Below are positions 1-6,432 of a stretch of DNA of 64,000 nucleotides, piece by piece. Position 1 is the stretch's first letter. Each line of letters starts with the position of its first letter. Both the position numbers and the translations under genes were made by a program. Source of the stretch: Monoglobus pectinilyticus (lineage in GTDB: Bacteria > Bacillota > Clostridia > Monoglobales > Monoglobaceae); the NCBI RefSeq assembly GCF_002874775.1, contig NZ_CP020991.1:540918-604917 (forward strand), given 5' to 3'. A model generated the notes under the pieces. It had not been told where the DNA came from, made no database searches, and saw only the letters and a list, made by a program, of their open reading frames with translations.

Positions 1-174
1 CGCTTTATTATGTATAAAATCAATGTGTTCGGGTAACTCACCGCTTATGTTATTTTTGTTGTCAAACATGACTTCGCTGAAAATTATTTTTGAAGCCGGT
101 AAATTATGAATACGCTCAAGTATGATGCTTGCTGTGCTATCCTTTCCACCGCTCCATGAATGAATTGTTATAAT
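1..174 (-). CDS. PAPS reductase-like PP-loop protein, 5' part only
   Basis: Only the N-terminal 58 residues lie in the window; the gene runs off the left edge. It opens with an SGGKDST motif (about residues 9-15), the pyrophosphate-binding loop of the adenine-nucleotide alpha-hydrolase fold used by phosphoadenosine phosphosulfate reductase-like proteins, which are common in Firmicute phages. No ATG, GTG or TTG lies in frame before this motif, and an in-frame TGA sits just upstream. A strong GGAGGTG site lies 7 bases before an ATT codon, so ATT (or the ATA after it) is the probable start. It is the most distal visible gene of the leftward early operon. The family call is firm; the substrate is unknown. 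Confidence 0.75.
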   Translation of the reverse strand, partial: MITIHSWSGGKDSTASIILERIHNLPASKIIFSEVMFDNKNNISGELPEHIDFIHNKA

Positions 175-244
175 CTTATTTCACCTCCACATTAAAAGTT
201 ACACTGTTTTGCGTACAGGTCTCTTTATTTTTCTCATTCTCATT

Positions 245-547
245 TTATCTCACTCCTATACCAATTTTAATATTTCTTTGATTTTTTTCTTCTATCGTTT
301 TAGATGTTCTGCTACACTCTTCGTCAGCAAAATCCCATCGCCGATTATCCGACCTTATTACGACCTTACGTACATCGTCAGCTATGGGTTGTTCTTCAGC
401 TGTGTCCTCTGCGCAATTAAAAAATGCCAAAAGTATCATCGTAAGCGGCACTGCGTAAAATATGGGATACCACTCAAGCGACCTAACCATAACTAACAAT
501 ACAGCGCCGACCACCGCGGCTGATATACGTATAATCCAGTTATACAT
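245..547 (-). CDS. small two-helix membrane protein, element-encoded
   Basis: A 100-residue protein with two hydrophobic segments (about residues 6-20 and 28-44) and a charged, hydrophilic C-terminal half. Its ATG overlaps the stop of the preceding small gene by eight bases, a translational-coupling arrangement, and a GGAGGTG site lies in the end of that gene. It belongs to the leftward early operon of the prophage-like element. I do not recognise the family; an inner-membrane role is all the sequence supports. Confidence 0.55.
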   Translation of the reverse strand: MYNWIIRISAAVVGAVLLVMVRSLEWYPIFYAVPLTMILLAFFNCAEDTAEEQPIADDVRKVVIRSDNRRWDFADEECSRTSKTIEEKNQRNIKIGIGVR

Positions 548-710
548 TTGACTTCACCTCCTTATATACTCCCAGTATCTCAAAACTGGCAGAACCATAC
601 ATTTCATTAAATTGCTGTTTTGCCAGCTTTGCCGATACAGATTTTACAGTTATATATTTAGTTGCAGGCGCCCCGGTCTTTAGCCTATATTTAATCAAAA
701 AATTATACAT
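540..710 (-). CDS. small hypothetical protein of the early operon
   Basis: A 56-residue reading frame starting MYNFLIKYRL. Its last codons contain the ribosome-binding site of the next gene and its stop overlaps that gene's start by eight bases, which argues that both are translated from one mRNA. No transmembrane segment or known motif is visible. The spacing and direction match the neighbouring early genes. Function unknown. Confidence 0.5.
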   Translation of the reverse strand: MYNFLIKYRLKTGAPATKYITVKSVSAKLAKQQFNEMYGSASFEILGVYKEVKSNV

Positions 711-785
711 CCTCAATCACCTCTTTCTATATCAGGTCAAATTTAATTTTTTTAACTACCATTTAACATTTAATAGTTAGTTTTT

Positions 786-992
786 TTATTCACTCAAGTT
801 TTTTGCAAACGTCTCAGCCGAAATATATTTTTTACCACCCAAAAATGTGCGTTTTGCAAAATCATAACAAGTCCCTGTATAGTCCTGAACATCCTTAATA
901 CACAAAAGATGTCGTCTATCTCCGTATTTATCGCCAAGAAACTGTAAAACGCTTTCTAAGTTCTCCCTATATGCTGCCTTCTCCCTCGGCAT
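786..992 (-). CDS. small phage/ICE DNA-binding-like protein
   Basis: A 68-residue protein starting MPREKAAYRENLE, chosen because AAGGTG lies six bases before this ATG; a GTG nine bases upstream is too close to that site. The sequence alternates short helices and ends in a YISAETFAKNLSE segment, resembling small winged-helix or excisionase-like proteins found in early regions of Clostridia prophages. That resemblance is from memory of the family pattern, not a search. It is probably a small DNA-binding accessory protein. Confidence 0.5.
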   Translation of the reverse strand: MPREKAAYRENLESVLQFLGDKYGDRRHLLCIKDVQDYTGTCYDFAKRTFLGGKKYISAETFAKNLSE

Positions 993-1138
993 TTTGCTCA
1001 CCTTCTTTCTATACTTTATTTTGCAACTTTGTTAAATACGTATTGAATATTACCAAAATTTGATTATGTATTATATTCTGACACATCATGTATCACTATT
1101 TCTTCAAAAGGTCTTAGATGTATTGAAATAGTAAAAGC

Positions 1139-1273
1139 TTAATTTTCGAACGTCACTTCAATAAATAGTTGGTCGTTGGGGTGACGTTCTTTTATTTTTT
1201 CAACTAAATCAAGAATTGTTTTCAACTCGTCGTTCCAATCGGTTAAAACTCTAAACTTTAATTTGAGCGTCAT
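1139..1273 (-). CDS. 44-residue hypothetical protein
   Basis: A short frame (MTLKLKFRVLTDWNDELKTI onward, 44 residues) preceded by GGAGGTGAGGAAA at ideal distance from the ATG. It sits 12 bases downstream of the 1286-1495 gene on the same strand, so it is probably co-transcribed. It is acidic and amphipathic with no known motif. The good ribosome-binding site and operon position support it; the function is unknown. Confidence 0.5.
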   Translation of the reverse strand: MTLKLKFRVLTDWNDELKTILDLVEKIKERHPNDQLFIEVTFEN

Positions 1274-1285
1274 TTTCCTCACCTC

Positions 1286-1495
1286 CTACCCTGATATTTC
1301 AGCTTCCCACTGCTCCAAAGTTTCATATACTATTTGCATTACCGCCTTCGCCTGTGGCGTAGTATTGGCGCCATTGATGTAAGAGCTCAATTGCGGTGGT
1401 TGAAGATTTGTATAACCTTTTTTTCTTATTACCTTTAACAAGTCCACTTGCTTTTTTCCAAGGTTTAATAGTCTAAGTTTTACTGAATTTTCCAT
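1286..1495 (-). CDS. helix-turn-helix early protein (Cro/antirepressor-like position)
   Basis: A 69-residue protein with a helix-turn-helix-like core (LGKKQVDLLKVIRKKG...LQPPQLSSYINGANTTPQAKAVMQIV), the pattern of short XRE-type proteins used as Cro or early regulators in Firmicute phages. AAGGAG precedes the ATG, and this site overlaps the stop of the upstream gene, giving a two-base gap. It is the second gene after the operator-controlled leftward promoter, the usual place of a Cro-like gene. The HTH reading is moderately sure; the Cro role is inferred from position. Confidence 0.6.
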   Translation of the reverse strand: MENSVKLRLLNLGKKQVDLLKVIRKKGYTNLQPPQLSSYINGANTTPQAKAVMQIVYETLEQWEAEISG

Positions 1496-1497
1496 CT

Positions 1498-1671
1498 TTA
1501 TTTCTCCTTTTCTGTGTTTTTTTCTCTTAACTGATTTTTTCTTTCTGCACGTTTTTTTCTAAAAAATAAAACTAAAGTAAGCCATGTAGTTATCCCTTCG
1601 GGTATTACCCAGAAACAGGTTGATACCAACAAACTTGAACATAACATTATTGCTACAATCACATTAATCAT
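1498..1671 (-). CDS. small membrane protein, first gene of leftward operon
   Basis: A 57-residue protein starting MINVIVAIML; the ATG follows AAAGGAGTG at good distance, whereas a longer in-frame extension lacks such a site. It has one or two hydrophobic segments (residues 2-35) followed by a strongly basic and acidic tail (RKKRAERKNQLREKNTEKEK). It is the first gene downstream of the operator-bearing leftward promoter. Function unknown. Confidence 0.5.
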   Translation of the reverse strand: MINVIVAIMLCSSLLVSTCFWVIPEGITTWLTLVLFFRKKRAERKNQLREKNTEKEK

Positions 1672-1823
1672 TCTTTTTTCACTCCTTTCAAAAAAAATTA
1701 CAAACCTATTGCAAAAGCGAACCAAATATTGTATAATTAAATTGTCGATTAAAATATATAAATTTAGCCGCTTTCATAGCAGGCATGTTTTTATTTGCTT
1801 AATTTATTTATTAAGTTGATATT

Positions 1824-1852
1824 ATTATAGTGCACTAAAGAGCACTTGTCAA
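1824..1852 (-). promoter_or_regulatory. leftward early promoter with operator in the spacer
   Basis: On the minus strand TTGACA (1847-1852) and TATAAT (1824-1829) are separated by exactly 17 bases, a perfect sigma-A consensus. The 17-base spacer is almost entirely made of an operator palindrome, so repressor binding would occlude RNA polymerase. It is positioned to drive the early genes from 1671 leftward. Confidence 0.85.
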
Positions 1853-1877
1853 TAACTTTTGTGCACTAAAGAGCACT
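1829..1877. promoter_or_regulatory. paired repressor operators
   Basis: Two 18-base sites, AGTGCACTAAAGAGCACT at 1829-1846 and the same with a first-base change at 1860-1877, lie 31 bases apart, about three helical turns. Each is an imperfect palindrome with arms AGTGC and GCACT. Site one fills the spacer of the leftward promoter. Site two lies just upstream of the repressor gene, over a weak rightward candidate (TTGTGC, 18 bases, CATATT). A separate good rightward promoter (TTGCAA 1709-1714, 17 bases, TATAAT 1732-1737) lies further upstream. Cooperative binding by the 1913 product is inferred. Confidence 0.8.
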
Positions 1878-1912
1878 TTTGGCATATTGCATAAAAATGT
1901 GGAGGTGGTTTT

Positions 1913-2224
1913 GTGTTTTTTAACCAATTAGAAAAACGCTGTAAACAATGTCAAATAAAATTAACACCTTTGGTCTTGAGTATCGGAATAAGCAAAGGAA
2001 ACATTTCTAAATGGCGCAATGGAACTATCCCTACTGGAGACATTTTGATAAAACTTGCGGATGCGCTTGACTGTTCTGTTGACTACCTCCTCGGACGTAC
2101 CGATGTTATCGAAGTTAATACAAAAGAAAAACCTTTATCTATTGCAGAACAATTTAGAGAATTAGATACATCACAGGTGGCCGCTTATGGCGAAAATGAA
2201 TTTATAAATGATAAGGAGAATTAG
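1913..2224 (+). CDS. XRE-family phage/ICE repressor (CI/ImmR-like)
   Basis: A 103-residue protein with an N-terminal helix-turn-helix (about residues 5-65, including LVLSIGISKGNISKWRNGTI and ALDCSVDYLLGRTD) and a short acidic C-terminal tail. The GTG start follows GGAGGTGG. It lacks the RecA-responsive protease domain of lambda CI. Together with the ImmA-type protease two genes downstream, this points to an ICEBs1 ImmR/ImmA-like switch in which the protease inactivates the repressor. The tail AEQFRELDTSQVAAYGE is repeated, with variation, at the C-terminus of the next protein. The palindromic sites directly upstream are the likely operators, so the gene is probably autoregulated. Confidence 0.85.
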   Translation: MFFNQLEKRCKQCQIKLTPLVLSIGISKGNISKWRNGTIPTGDILIKLADALDCSVDYLLGRTDVIEVNTKEKPLSIAEQFRELDTSQVAAYGENEFINDKEN

Positions 2225-2228
2225 TGAG

Positions 2229-3299
2229 ATGTCAGTTAATGACTCTTTTGATACATTAATAAAATGCCAAAAAATTGTATCAATTCAAGAAAATTTATTA
2301 AAATCGAAAATACGCAATATTGATAATGCATTGAGCTATATTACTGGAGTTAAAACTAAACTAACACCATTTAGCGAAAGTCCTTTTACAACGGATATGT
2401 CATTTAAAACTGAGTTAGAGAAATCTTGTATTCCTAGGATAGAAATGATTAATAAAATAAAATCTAATAACGTTGTTTCAATTATATCAGAAACGACTCT
2501 TTCTTCTATTGCAAAGAAATTTCAAAACATGAACTATAAGCTAAGCAACAAGTTAAATACTATAAATTTTAATGACAGTATTACAAAAATGAATATTCAA
2601 AACATTACAGATATGTATTCATCATTACCAAGTTTAGATATATCAAATACTCTCTATTCTAAATTTGAAAATTCCATGAGTTCTGTATTTTCAAATTTGC
2701 CAGAACAAACAATAGAATCTTTTTTTGACGATATTATTTCAATGGAAAATAATTTTATTGATACTTTTGTTGAAGCAGAAACAAATGAAGATTATATAAA
2801 ATGTGAAGAATCTGCGGAATCAAATACTGAATACACCATAAATGCTATAAGAAAACTGAGCAATAGTAATGACACTTCTGATGAAATTGTTTCACTTTTT
2901 AAAGAAGTAAAAGATGAATTAGTAAAAAGTAATTCATTAAAAGAACAAGAAATTAATGAATTAAAAAAAAGTAATTCTTTAAAAGAAGAAACAGAAAAAG
3001 AAAATGAAAAATATAACAAAATATCACTTTATATTGAGATAATTCCTATAATATTGAGCGTATTTTTTAGCGGTAATACCGTTGATTACATTGGCCTTCA
3101 ACCCCCTCAAGATATATGTAATAGAATTCAAATAGAATCTCCCGTTGAAGAAACTATCAACGAACAACTCCAAAATATTGATTTTTCACAAACAAATGAA
3201 TATAGTGAAGAAACTGTTACTGAACAATTTCAAAACATTGATTCTTCACAAACAGCGGCATATGGTGAAGAATCATCATTTGTCGATGATGAACAGTAA
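2229..3299 (+). CDS. unknown coiled-coil/membrane protein carrying repressor-like tails
   Basis: I do not recognise this 356-residue protein. ATG at 2229 is chosen because AAGGAG precedes it and an upstream in-frame ATG lies inside the repressor gene. The N-terminal two thirds are helical, Ser/Asn/Ile-rich and without motifs. Residues about 215-260 look coiled-coil and contain KSNSLKE twice. A hydrophobic stretch follows (about 265-281, LYIEIIPIILSVFF). The C-terminus holds two tandem 20-residue units (3147-3206 and 3207-3266); the second, TEQFQNIDSSQTAAYGE, closely matches the repressor tail. It lies four bases after the repressor stop and before the ImmA-type protease, which suggests one immunity module. 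A decoy, substrate or exclusion role is only inference. Confidence 0.7.
   Translation: MSVNDSFDTLIKCQKIVSIQENLLKSKIRNIDNALSYITGVKTKLTPFSESPFTTDMSFKTELEKSCIPRIEMINKIKSNNVVSIISETTLSSIAKKFQNMNYKLSNKLNTINFNDSITKMNIQNITDMYSSLPSLDISNTLYSKFENSMSSVFSNLPEQTIESFFDDIISMENNFIDTFVEAETNEDYIKCEESAESNTEYTINAIRKLSNSNDTSDEIVSLFKEVKDELVKSNSLKEQEINELKKSNSLKEETEKENEKYNKISLYIEIIPIILSVFFSGNTVDYIGLQPPQDICNRIQIESPVEETINEQLQNIDFSQTNEYSEETVTEQFQNIDSSQTAAYGEESSFVDDEQ
3147..3266 (+). repeat. tandem 60-bp repeat encoding repressor-tail motif
   Basis: Two consecutive 60-base units, each beginning GAAGAAACT, encode EETINEQLQNIDFSQTNEYS and EETVTEQFQNIDSSQTAAYG. The second unit resembles the repressor C-terminus (2144-2194) more closely than the first does. 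Confidence 0.85.
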
Positions 3300-3380
3300 T
3301 TTACATTTATTGCCACTTGAAATAAAAAACATATAGCATTATGATATCTTTATATGAAATTGATTTCAGGAGGTATCATA

Positions 3381-4259
3381 GTGTTTGCAAGATACAGTGC
3401 AGTAATTACTTTGTTAGAAAATAAAATAAACAAATTGCCAATTACTATAAATCTTATAGAAGACTTATTAAAAGCAAAAGGCTGGAGCATCTTAAAATAT
3501 GATGTAAACAACGGCAAACAAATTGAATTGCTCAAACAATACAACATTTTTGCAATTGCAAAACGGACAAAAGCGTTCACTTATAAGCGTAAAACAGAAA
3601 AAATTATATTTATACGCTCCGGTTTGTCCGCTAATGAAAAACGCATGTTGCTAGCGCATGAACTGGGTCATATAGTGTTAGGGCATATGGCTGACAATAA
3701 TGTGTTGGGATATAAGCCAGGTGGATTAATTGACGAAGGTCAGGAAGATGAAGCCAATGAATTTGCACTTGAATTTCTTGCCCCAATATGCGTTTTAACT
3801 AAAAAACATATAAATACGCCTCAGCTTGTATCAGCGACAACTTTATTGGACGATAAACGCAGCCGCCTGGTAGCTGATGAAGTGCAGCATCACAAAAAAT
3901 ATACAGAGTATGAAGAAAAATTATGTAATCAATTTAACGAAATAAAAGAAAAAAATATAAAAATCAGATATATTGTTGTGGCAATAATAACAGCGTTAAT
4001 ACTAGTAACTGCTACAATAACAGTTAACTATAAAAGTCAAGAAAATATAGAACAAACACAAGTAATACAAGAAGCGACGCCGACATCTGAACCTCAAATA
4101 ATGGACATTGACGTAGTAGTTACAAAATCAGGCCAAAAATACCATACCTTAGAGTGTAAACATATAAAAGACAAACCTAACCTAATACATATGACAATCA
4201 ATGAAGCCATACAAGCTGGCTATGAGCCTTGCGAAGATTGCAAACCTGATAGCTATTAG
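3381..4259 (+). CDS. membrane-anchored ImmA/IrrE-family metalloprotease with C-terminal CxxC domain
   Basis: A 292-residue protein read from GTG at 3381, which sits six bases after GGAGGT; an upstream ATG lacks a good site. The N-terminal domain contains HELGHIVLGH (HExxH zinc ligands and catalytic Glu) with a downstream EDEANEFA motif, typical of ImmA/IrrE peptidases that cleave phage and ICE repressors. A transmembrane helix follows (about residues 195-215). The C-terminus reads KYHTLECKHIKD...GYEPCEDCKPDSY, a YHxxxC...CxxC metal-binding pattern like the Ada-type domain found appended to some nucleases. ICEBs1 ImmA is soluble and single-domain, so the membrane anchor and extra module are unusual. 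The repressor at 1913 is the expected substrate. Confidence 0.85.
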   Translation: MFARYSAVITLLENKINKLPITINLIEDLLKAKGWSILKYDVNNGKQIELLKQYNIFAIAKRTKAFTYKRKTEKIIFIRSGLSANEKRMLLAHELGHIVLGHMADNNVLGYKPGGLIDEGQEDEANEFALEFLAPICVLTKKHINTPQLVSATTLLDDKRSRLVADEVQHHKKYTEYEEKLCNQFNEIKEKNIKIRYIVVAIITALILVTATITVNYKSQENIEQTQVIQEATPTSEPQIMDIDVVVTKSGQKYHTLECKHIKDKPNLIHMTINEAIQAGYEPCEDCKPDSY

Positions 4260-4303
4260 AATATAGTGTTGCGAATATAAAGCTCACATAATTCCCCGGG
4301 AGG

Positions 4304-4348
4304 TTCACACCACTTTTTTACAAAAATATATAACTCTTATATATTTTT
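4304..4348 (+). promoter_or_regulatory. possible promoter and AT-only hairpin before the solitary repeat
   Basis: TTCACA (4304-4309), 17 bases, then TATATA (4327-4332) could be a rightward promoter. The same place also forms a perfect 12-base AT-only stem with a CTC loop (4322-4348) ending in TTTTT, which could instead terminate the protease transcript. Both readings are tentative. Confidence 0.35.
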
Positions 4349-4351
4349 GCT

Positions 4352-4384
4352 GTCGCACCCTACACGGGGCGCATTGATTGAAAT
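4352..4384 (+). CRISPR. solitary CRISPR-like repeat (type I-C-like), no array
   Basis: A single 33-base unit starts GTCGCACCC, has a short loop TACAC, then GGGGCGC, and ends ATTGATTGAAAT. It keeps the GTCGC start, the central stem and the ATTGAAA(T/C) 3' handle of type I-C repeats. No second copy, spacer or cas gene is visible. It lies 29 bases upstream of the integrase start in the same orientation. Phages and other mobile elements are known to carry solitary repeat units, some acting as RNA anti-CRISPRs; that role here is inference. Confidence 0.55.
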
Positions 4385-4412
4385 AAATATATATAGATAA
4401 AAGGTGAATACA

Positions 4413-5420
4413 ATGAAAAAACGAGCCGATGGAAGATATTGTAAACAAATACGGATTAACGGAAAAATTAAATCCTTTTACGGCAAATCTGAGCGAGAAA
4501 TTAATAGAAAGATTTTAGCCTATCAAGACACCAAAGAAAAAGGAGAAATTTTTAAAACTGTTGCCGAGGAATGGCTTGACGAATATTTATTAAACACACC
4601 TTATACTACTTTTAAAAAATGCGGGAAAAGCGCATATTTATCGCTATTACAAGAGTTTGGGAATGAACGTATAAAAAATATTACATCCCATGACGTTGAT
4701 ATATTTTTGAAGCGGCTTGCCGCAAAAGATTACGCACAGAAGACAGTGGCAACATATAAAAGTATTTTTAATCAAATATTTAGATTTGCTATAGTTAATG
4801 GATATACTAATATAAATCCAGTTACATCAGTTTCATTGCCAAAGAATTTAAAAAAATCAATACGTAAAATGCCCGACACCAAAGAAATAGAAATCGTTAA
4901 CACCTTACATGATGGATTTGGATTTTTGGCCTACTTTCTGTTATATACCGGACTTAGAATTAGTGAAACGCTTGCTTTGAATTACGAAGATATTGACAGA
5001 GAAAATAAAATTATAAATGTAAACAAAAAAATTATACATGACGGAAATAATCCAATATTAATAAATGAAACAAAAACAGAATCCGGAACAAGAACAGTTA
5101 TACTTTTGGACAGAGTTGCAAAATATTTGCCGAACAAAAAACATGGCATAATTTTTTGCAATGAGCATGGAGATTATTTAACCAAAAAACAGCTTGCTTG
5201 TCGCTGGGACAAAATGCGCAAAGAAAACAATTTAACATTAACCGCTCATCAGTTGCGGCATGCTTATGCGACAATGCTATTCGAAGCTGGAATAGAAGCA
5301 AAAGACGCTCAAGAATTAATGGGGCACAAAGACATAAAATTAACTCAAGATATTTACACGCACATCAGAAAAGAACGTAAATCCGAAACAGCAAAAAAGT
5401 TAAATTCATTCAATTTTTAA
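4413..5420 (+). CDS. int: site-specific tyrosine recombinase (integrase)
   Basis: A 335-residue phage-type integrase; ATG at 4413 follows AAGGTG by six bases and is preferred over GTG at 4404. An AP2-like arm-binding N-terminus (residues 1-60) and a SAM-like core-binding domain (about 60-150) precede the catalytic domain. The catalytic residues are visible: Arg in TGLRISETLAL, HxxR in AHQLRHAYATM, His in LMGHKDIKLTQ and the nucleophile Tyr in DIYTHI. It lies about 50 bases from a displaced tRNA 3' end, the expected attachment site, and should integrate and excise the element to its left. Confidence 0.95.
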   Translation: MKKRADGRYCKQIRINGKIKSFYGKSEREINRKILAYQDTKEKGEIFKTVAEEWLDEYLLNTPYTTFKKCGKSAYLSLLQEFGNERIKNITSHDVDIFLKRLAAKDYAQKTVATYKSIFNQIFRFAIVNGYTNINPVTSVSLPKNLKKSIRKMPDTKEIEIVNTLHDGFGFLAYFLLYTGLRISETLALNYEDIDRENKIINVNKKIIHDGNNPILINETKTESGTRTVILLDRVAKYLPNKKHGIIFCNEHGDYLTKKQLACRWDKMRKENNLTLTAHQLRHAYATMLFEAGIEAKDAQELMGHKDIKLTQDIYTHIRKERKSETAKKLNSFNF

Positions 5421-5471
5421 AGTCAATTATCAGTCGGCATTCTAATATATACGGATATAACGTTGTTTGTT

Positions 5472-5499
5472 CCAGGTTCAAATCCTGTCACCTCGACCA
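5472..5499 (+). other. attachment site: displaced tRNA 3' end
   Basis: The sequence holds the T-loop GGTTCAAATCC, the 3' acceptor strand and CCA of a tRNA, with no 5' half nearby. It follows the integrase stop by about 50 bases, so it is read as the far att copy of an element integrated in a tRNA 3' end; the intact tRNA should lie left of the window. The acceptor strand CACCTCG plus A-CCA implies a tRNA starting CGAGGTG, compatible with tRNA-Pro but not proven. Confidence 0.8.
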
Positions 5500-5505
5500 T
5501 TTATT

Positions 5506-5535
5506 AAAAGCTGTCGATTAAAATCGACAGCTTTT
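5506..5535 (+). terminator. intrinsic terminator (tRNA downstream)
   Basis: A perfect 13-base stem, AAAAGCTGTCGAT with ATCGACAGCTTTT, followed by TTTATT. It lies directly downstream of the tRNA 3' fragment and is probably the original tRNA terminator, marking the start of host DNA. Confidence 0.85.
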
Positions 5536-5580
5536 TATTCTTTACAAAGTAATAACCTTTTAAAATTACTGCATTTTGTG

Positions 5581-5802
5581 TTATTCACACAATAATTCAT
5601 ATAGTTTAATATCTTTGAAAATAAATCCTAATTTTAAAAATTCTATTTCCGGCTCAGATGTCGGAGCCAAAGGAACAGAAATTGCATTAATTTCACCTTT
5701 GGCTCGACTTAGAGGGATAATTACATCTGCGCCGTCCCAAATATATAGTTTAAAGATGTTTTCTATAAGATTAAATATTACAAATAAAAAATTTATTGTT
5801 TC
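5581..5802 (-). pseudogene. remnant of secreted protein C-terminal module
   Basis: A 73-codon frame without a start contains FKLYIWDGADVIIPLS, matching the end of the C-terminal module in the CotH protein (FFKVFVFEEMDDIVPVT), the pectinesterase (VKVMLWSSTDTMRPLC) and the GLUG protein (IKTFIWDKFNSLNPLA). Upstream of the module the frame is closed by a TAG, so the rest of the gene is missing. It is probably a fossil of another secreted modular protein. The overlapping plus-strand frame is its antisense shadow. Confidence 0.5.
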
Positions 5803-5830
5803 CTATTATGTATTAAAGAAATAACTTGTT

Positions 5831-6432
5831 ATATCTTATAACACTTTTTGAATATAAATTTATAATTATATCTCTGTATACTACTATATTTTAAATCACA
5901 TTTTGTAAATTTAACAGAGCCAGTTATAACAATTTTTATAGTACCAGTTTATTTATTCTAAAAATTTAAATAATCAATTAACAAATATTTATTTATATAG
6001 AAATTATATTATATTTAGAAATTTTTTGTTCTCTCTTTTCATACAAAAGTCTTTTGTCTATATTAAAATTACATCATACTATGGCACAAAGCCATATACA
6101 GATAAAATAAATCCTCTAAGTTAATATTTTTAACATTGATAATAATAATCTAAATTTTTACCACTAACTCCATTTATTTTTAAATAGTTAAATTTATACC
6201 CGAAATAAAAATTTCAAAAACCACACAAAGTTTTTATATCACTTTATGTGGTTCTTAATTATAACATAATTTAATCCGTCAAATATTATCAGAAATAAAT
6301 ATAACTATTTTCTGTATCTGTAAAATCAATCTAACCGACTCTATACTTATAGTAATATATTGCAAACCTAAACTTTATACACATCTACACCAAATATAAA
6401 ACCAGGCTCTTGTACTTGGTTAATTATAGATA
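5831..6432. other. AT-rich spacer without genes
   Basis: About 600 bases of very AT-rich DNA with frequent stops in all frames. Apart from a hairpin at 6219-6253, which fits a terminator for the minus-strand CotH gene, I see no gene, RNA or repeat. Confidence 0.6.
6219..6253 (-). terminator. probable terminator of the CotH-domain gene
   Basis: AACCACACAAAG pairs with CTTTATGTGGTT (one mismatch). On the minus strand the stem is followed by TTTTTGAAATTTTT. It lies about 180 bases after the stop of the 6433-9285 gene. Confidence 0.6.

Noticed and set aside
4322-4348. Second CRISPR repeat or leader next to the solitary repeat
   Set aside because: The sequence is an AT-only hairpin without similarity to the repeat; no spacer-repeat periodicity follows.
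5576-5824. Open plus-strand frame of 82 codons
   Set aside because: It has no ribosome-binding site and is antisense to the C-terminal module fossil, whose match to three other proteins is better evidence.
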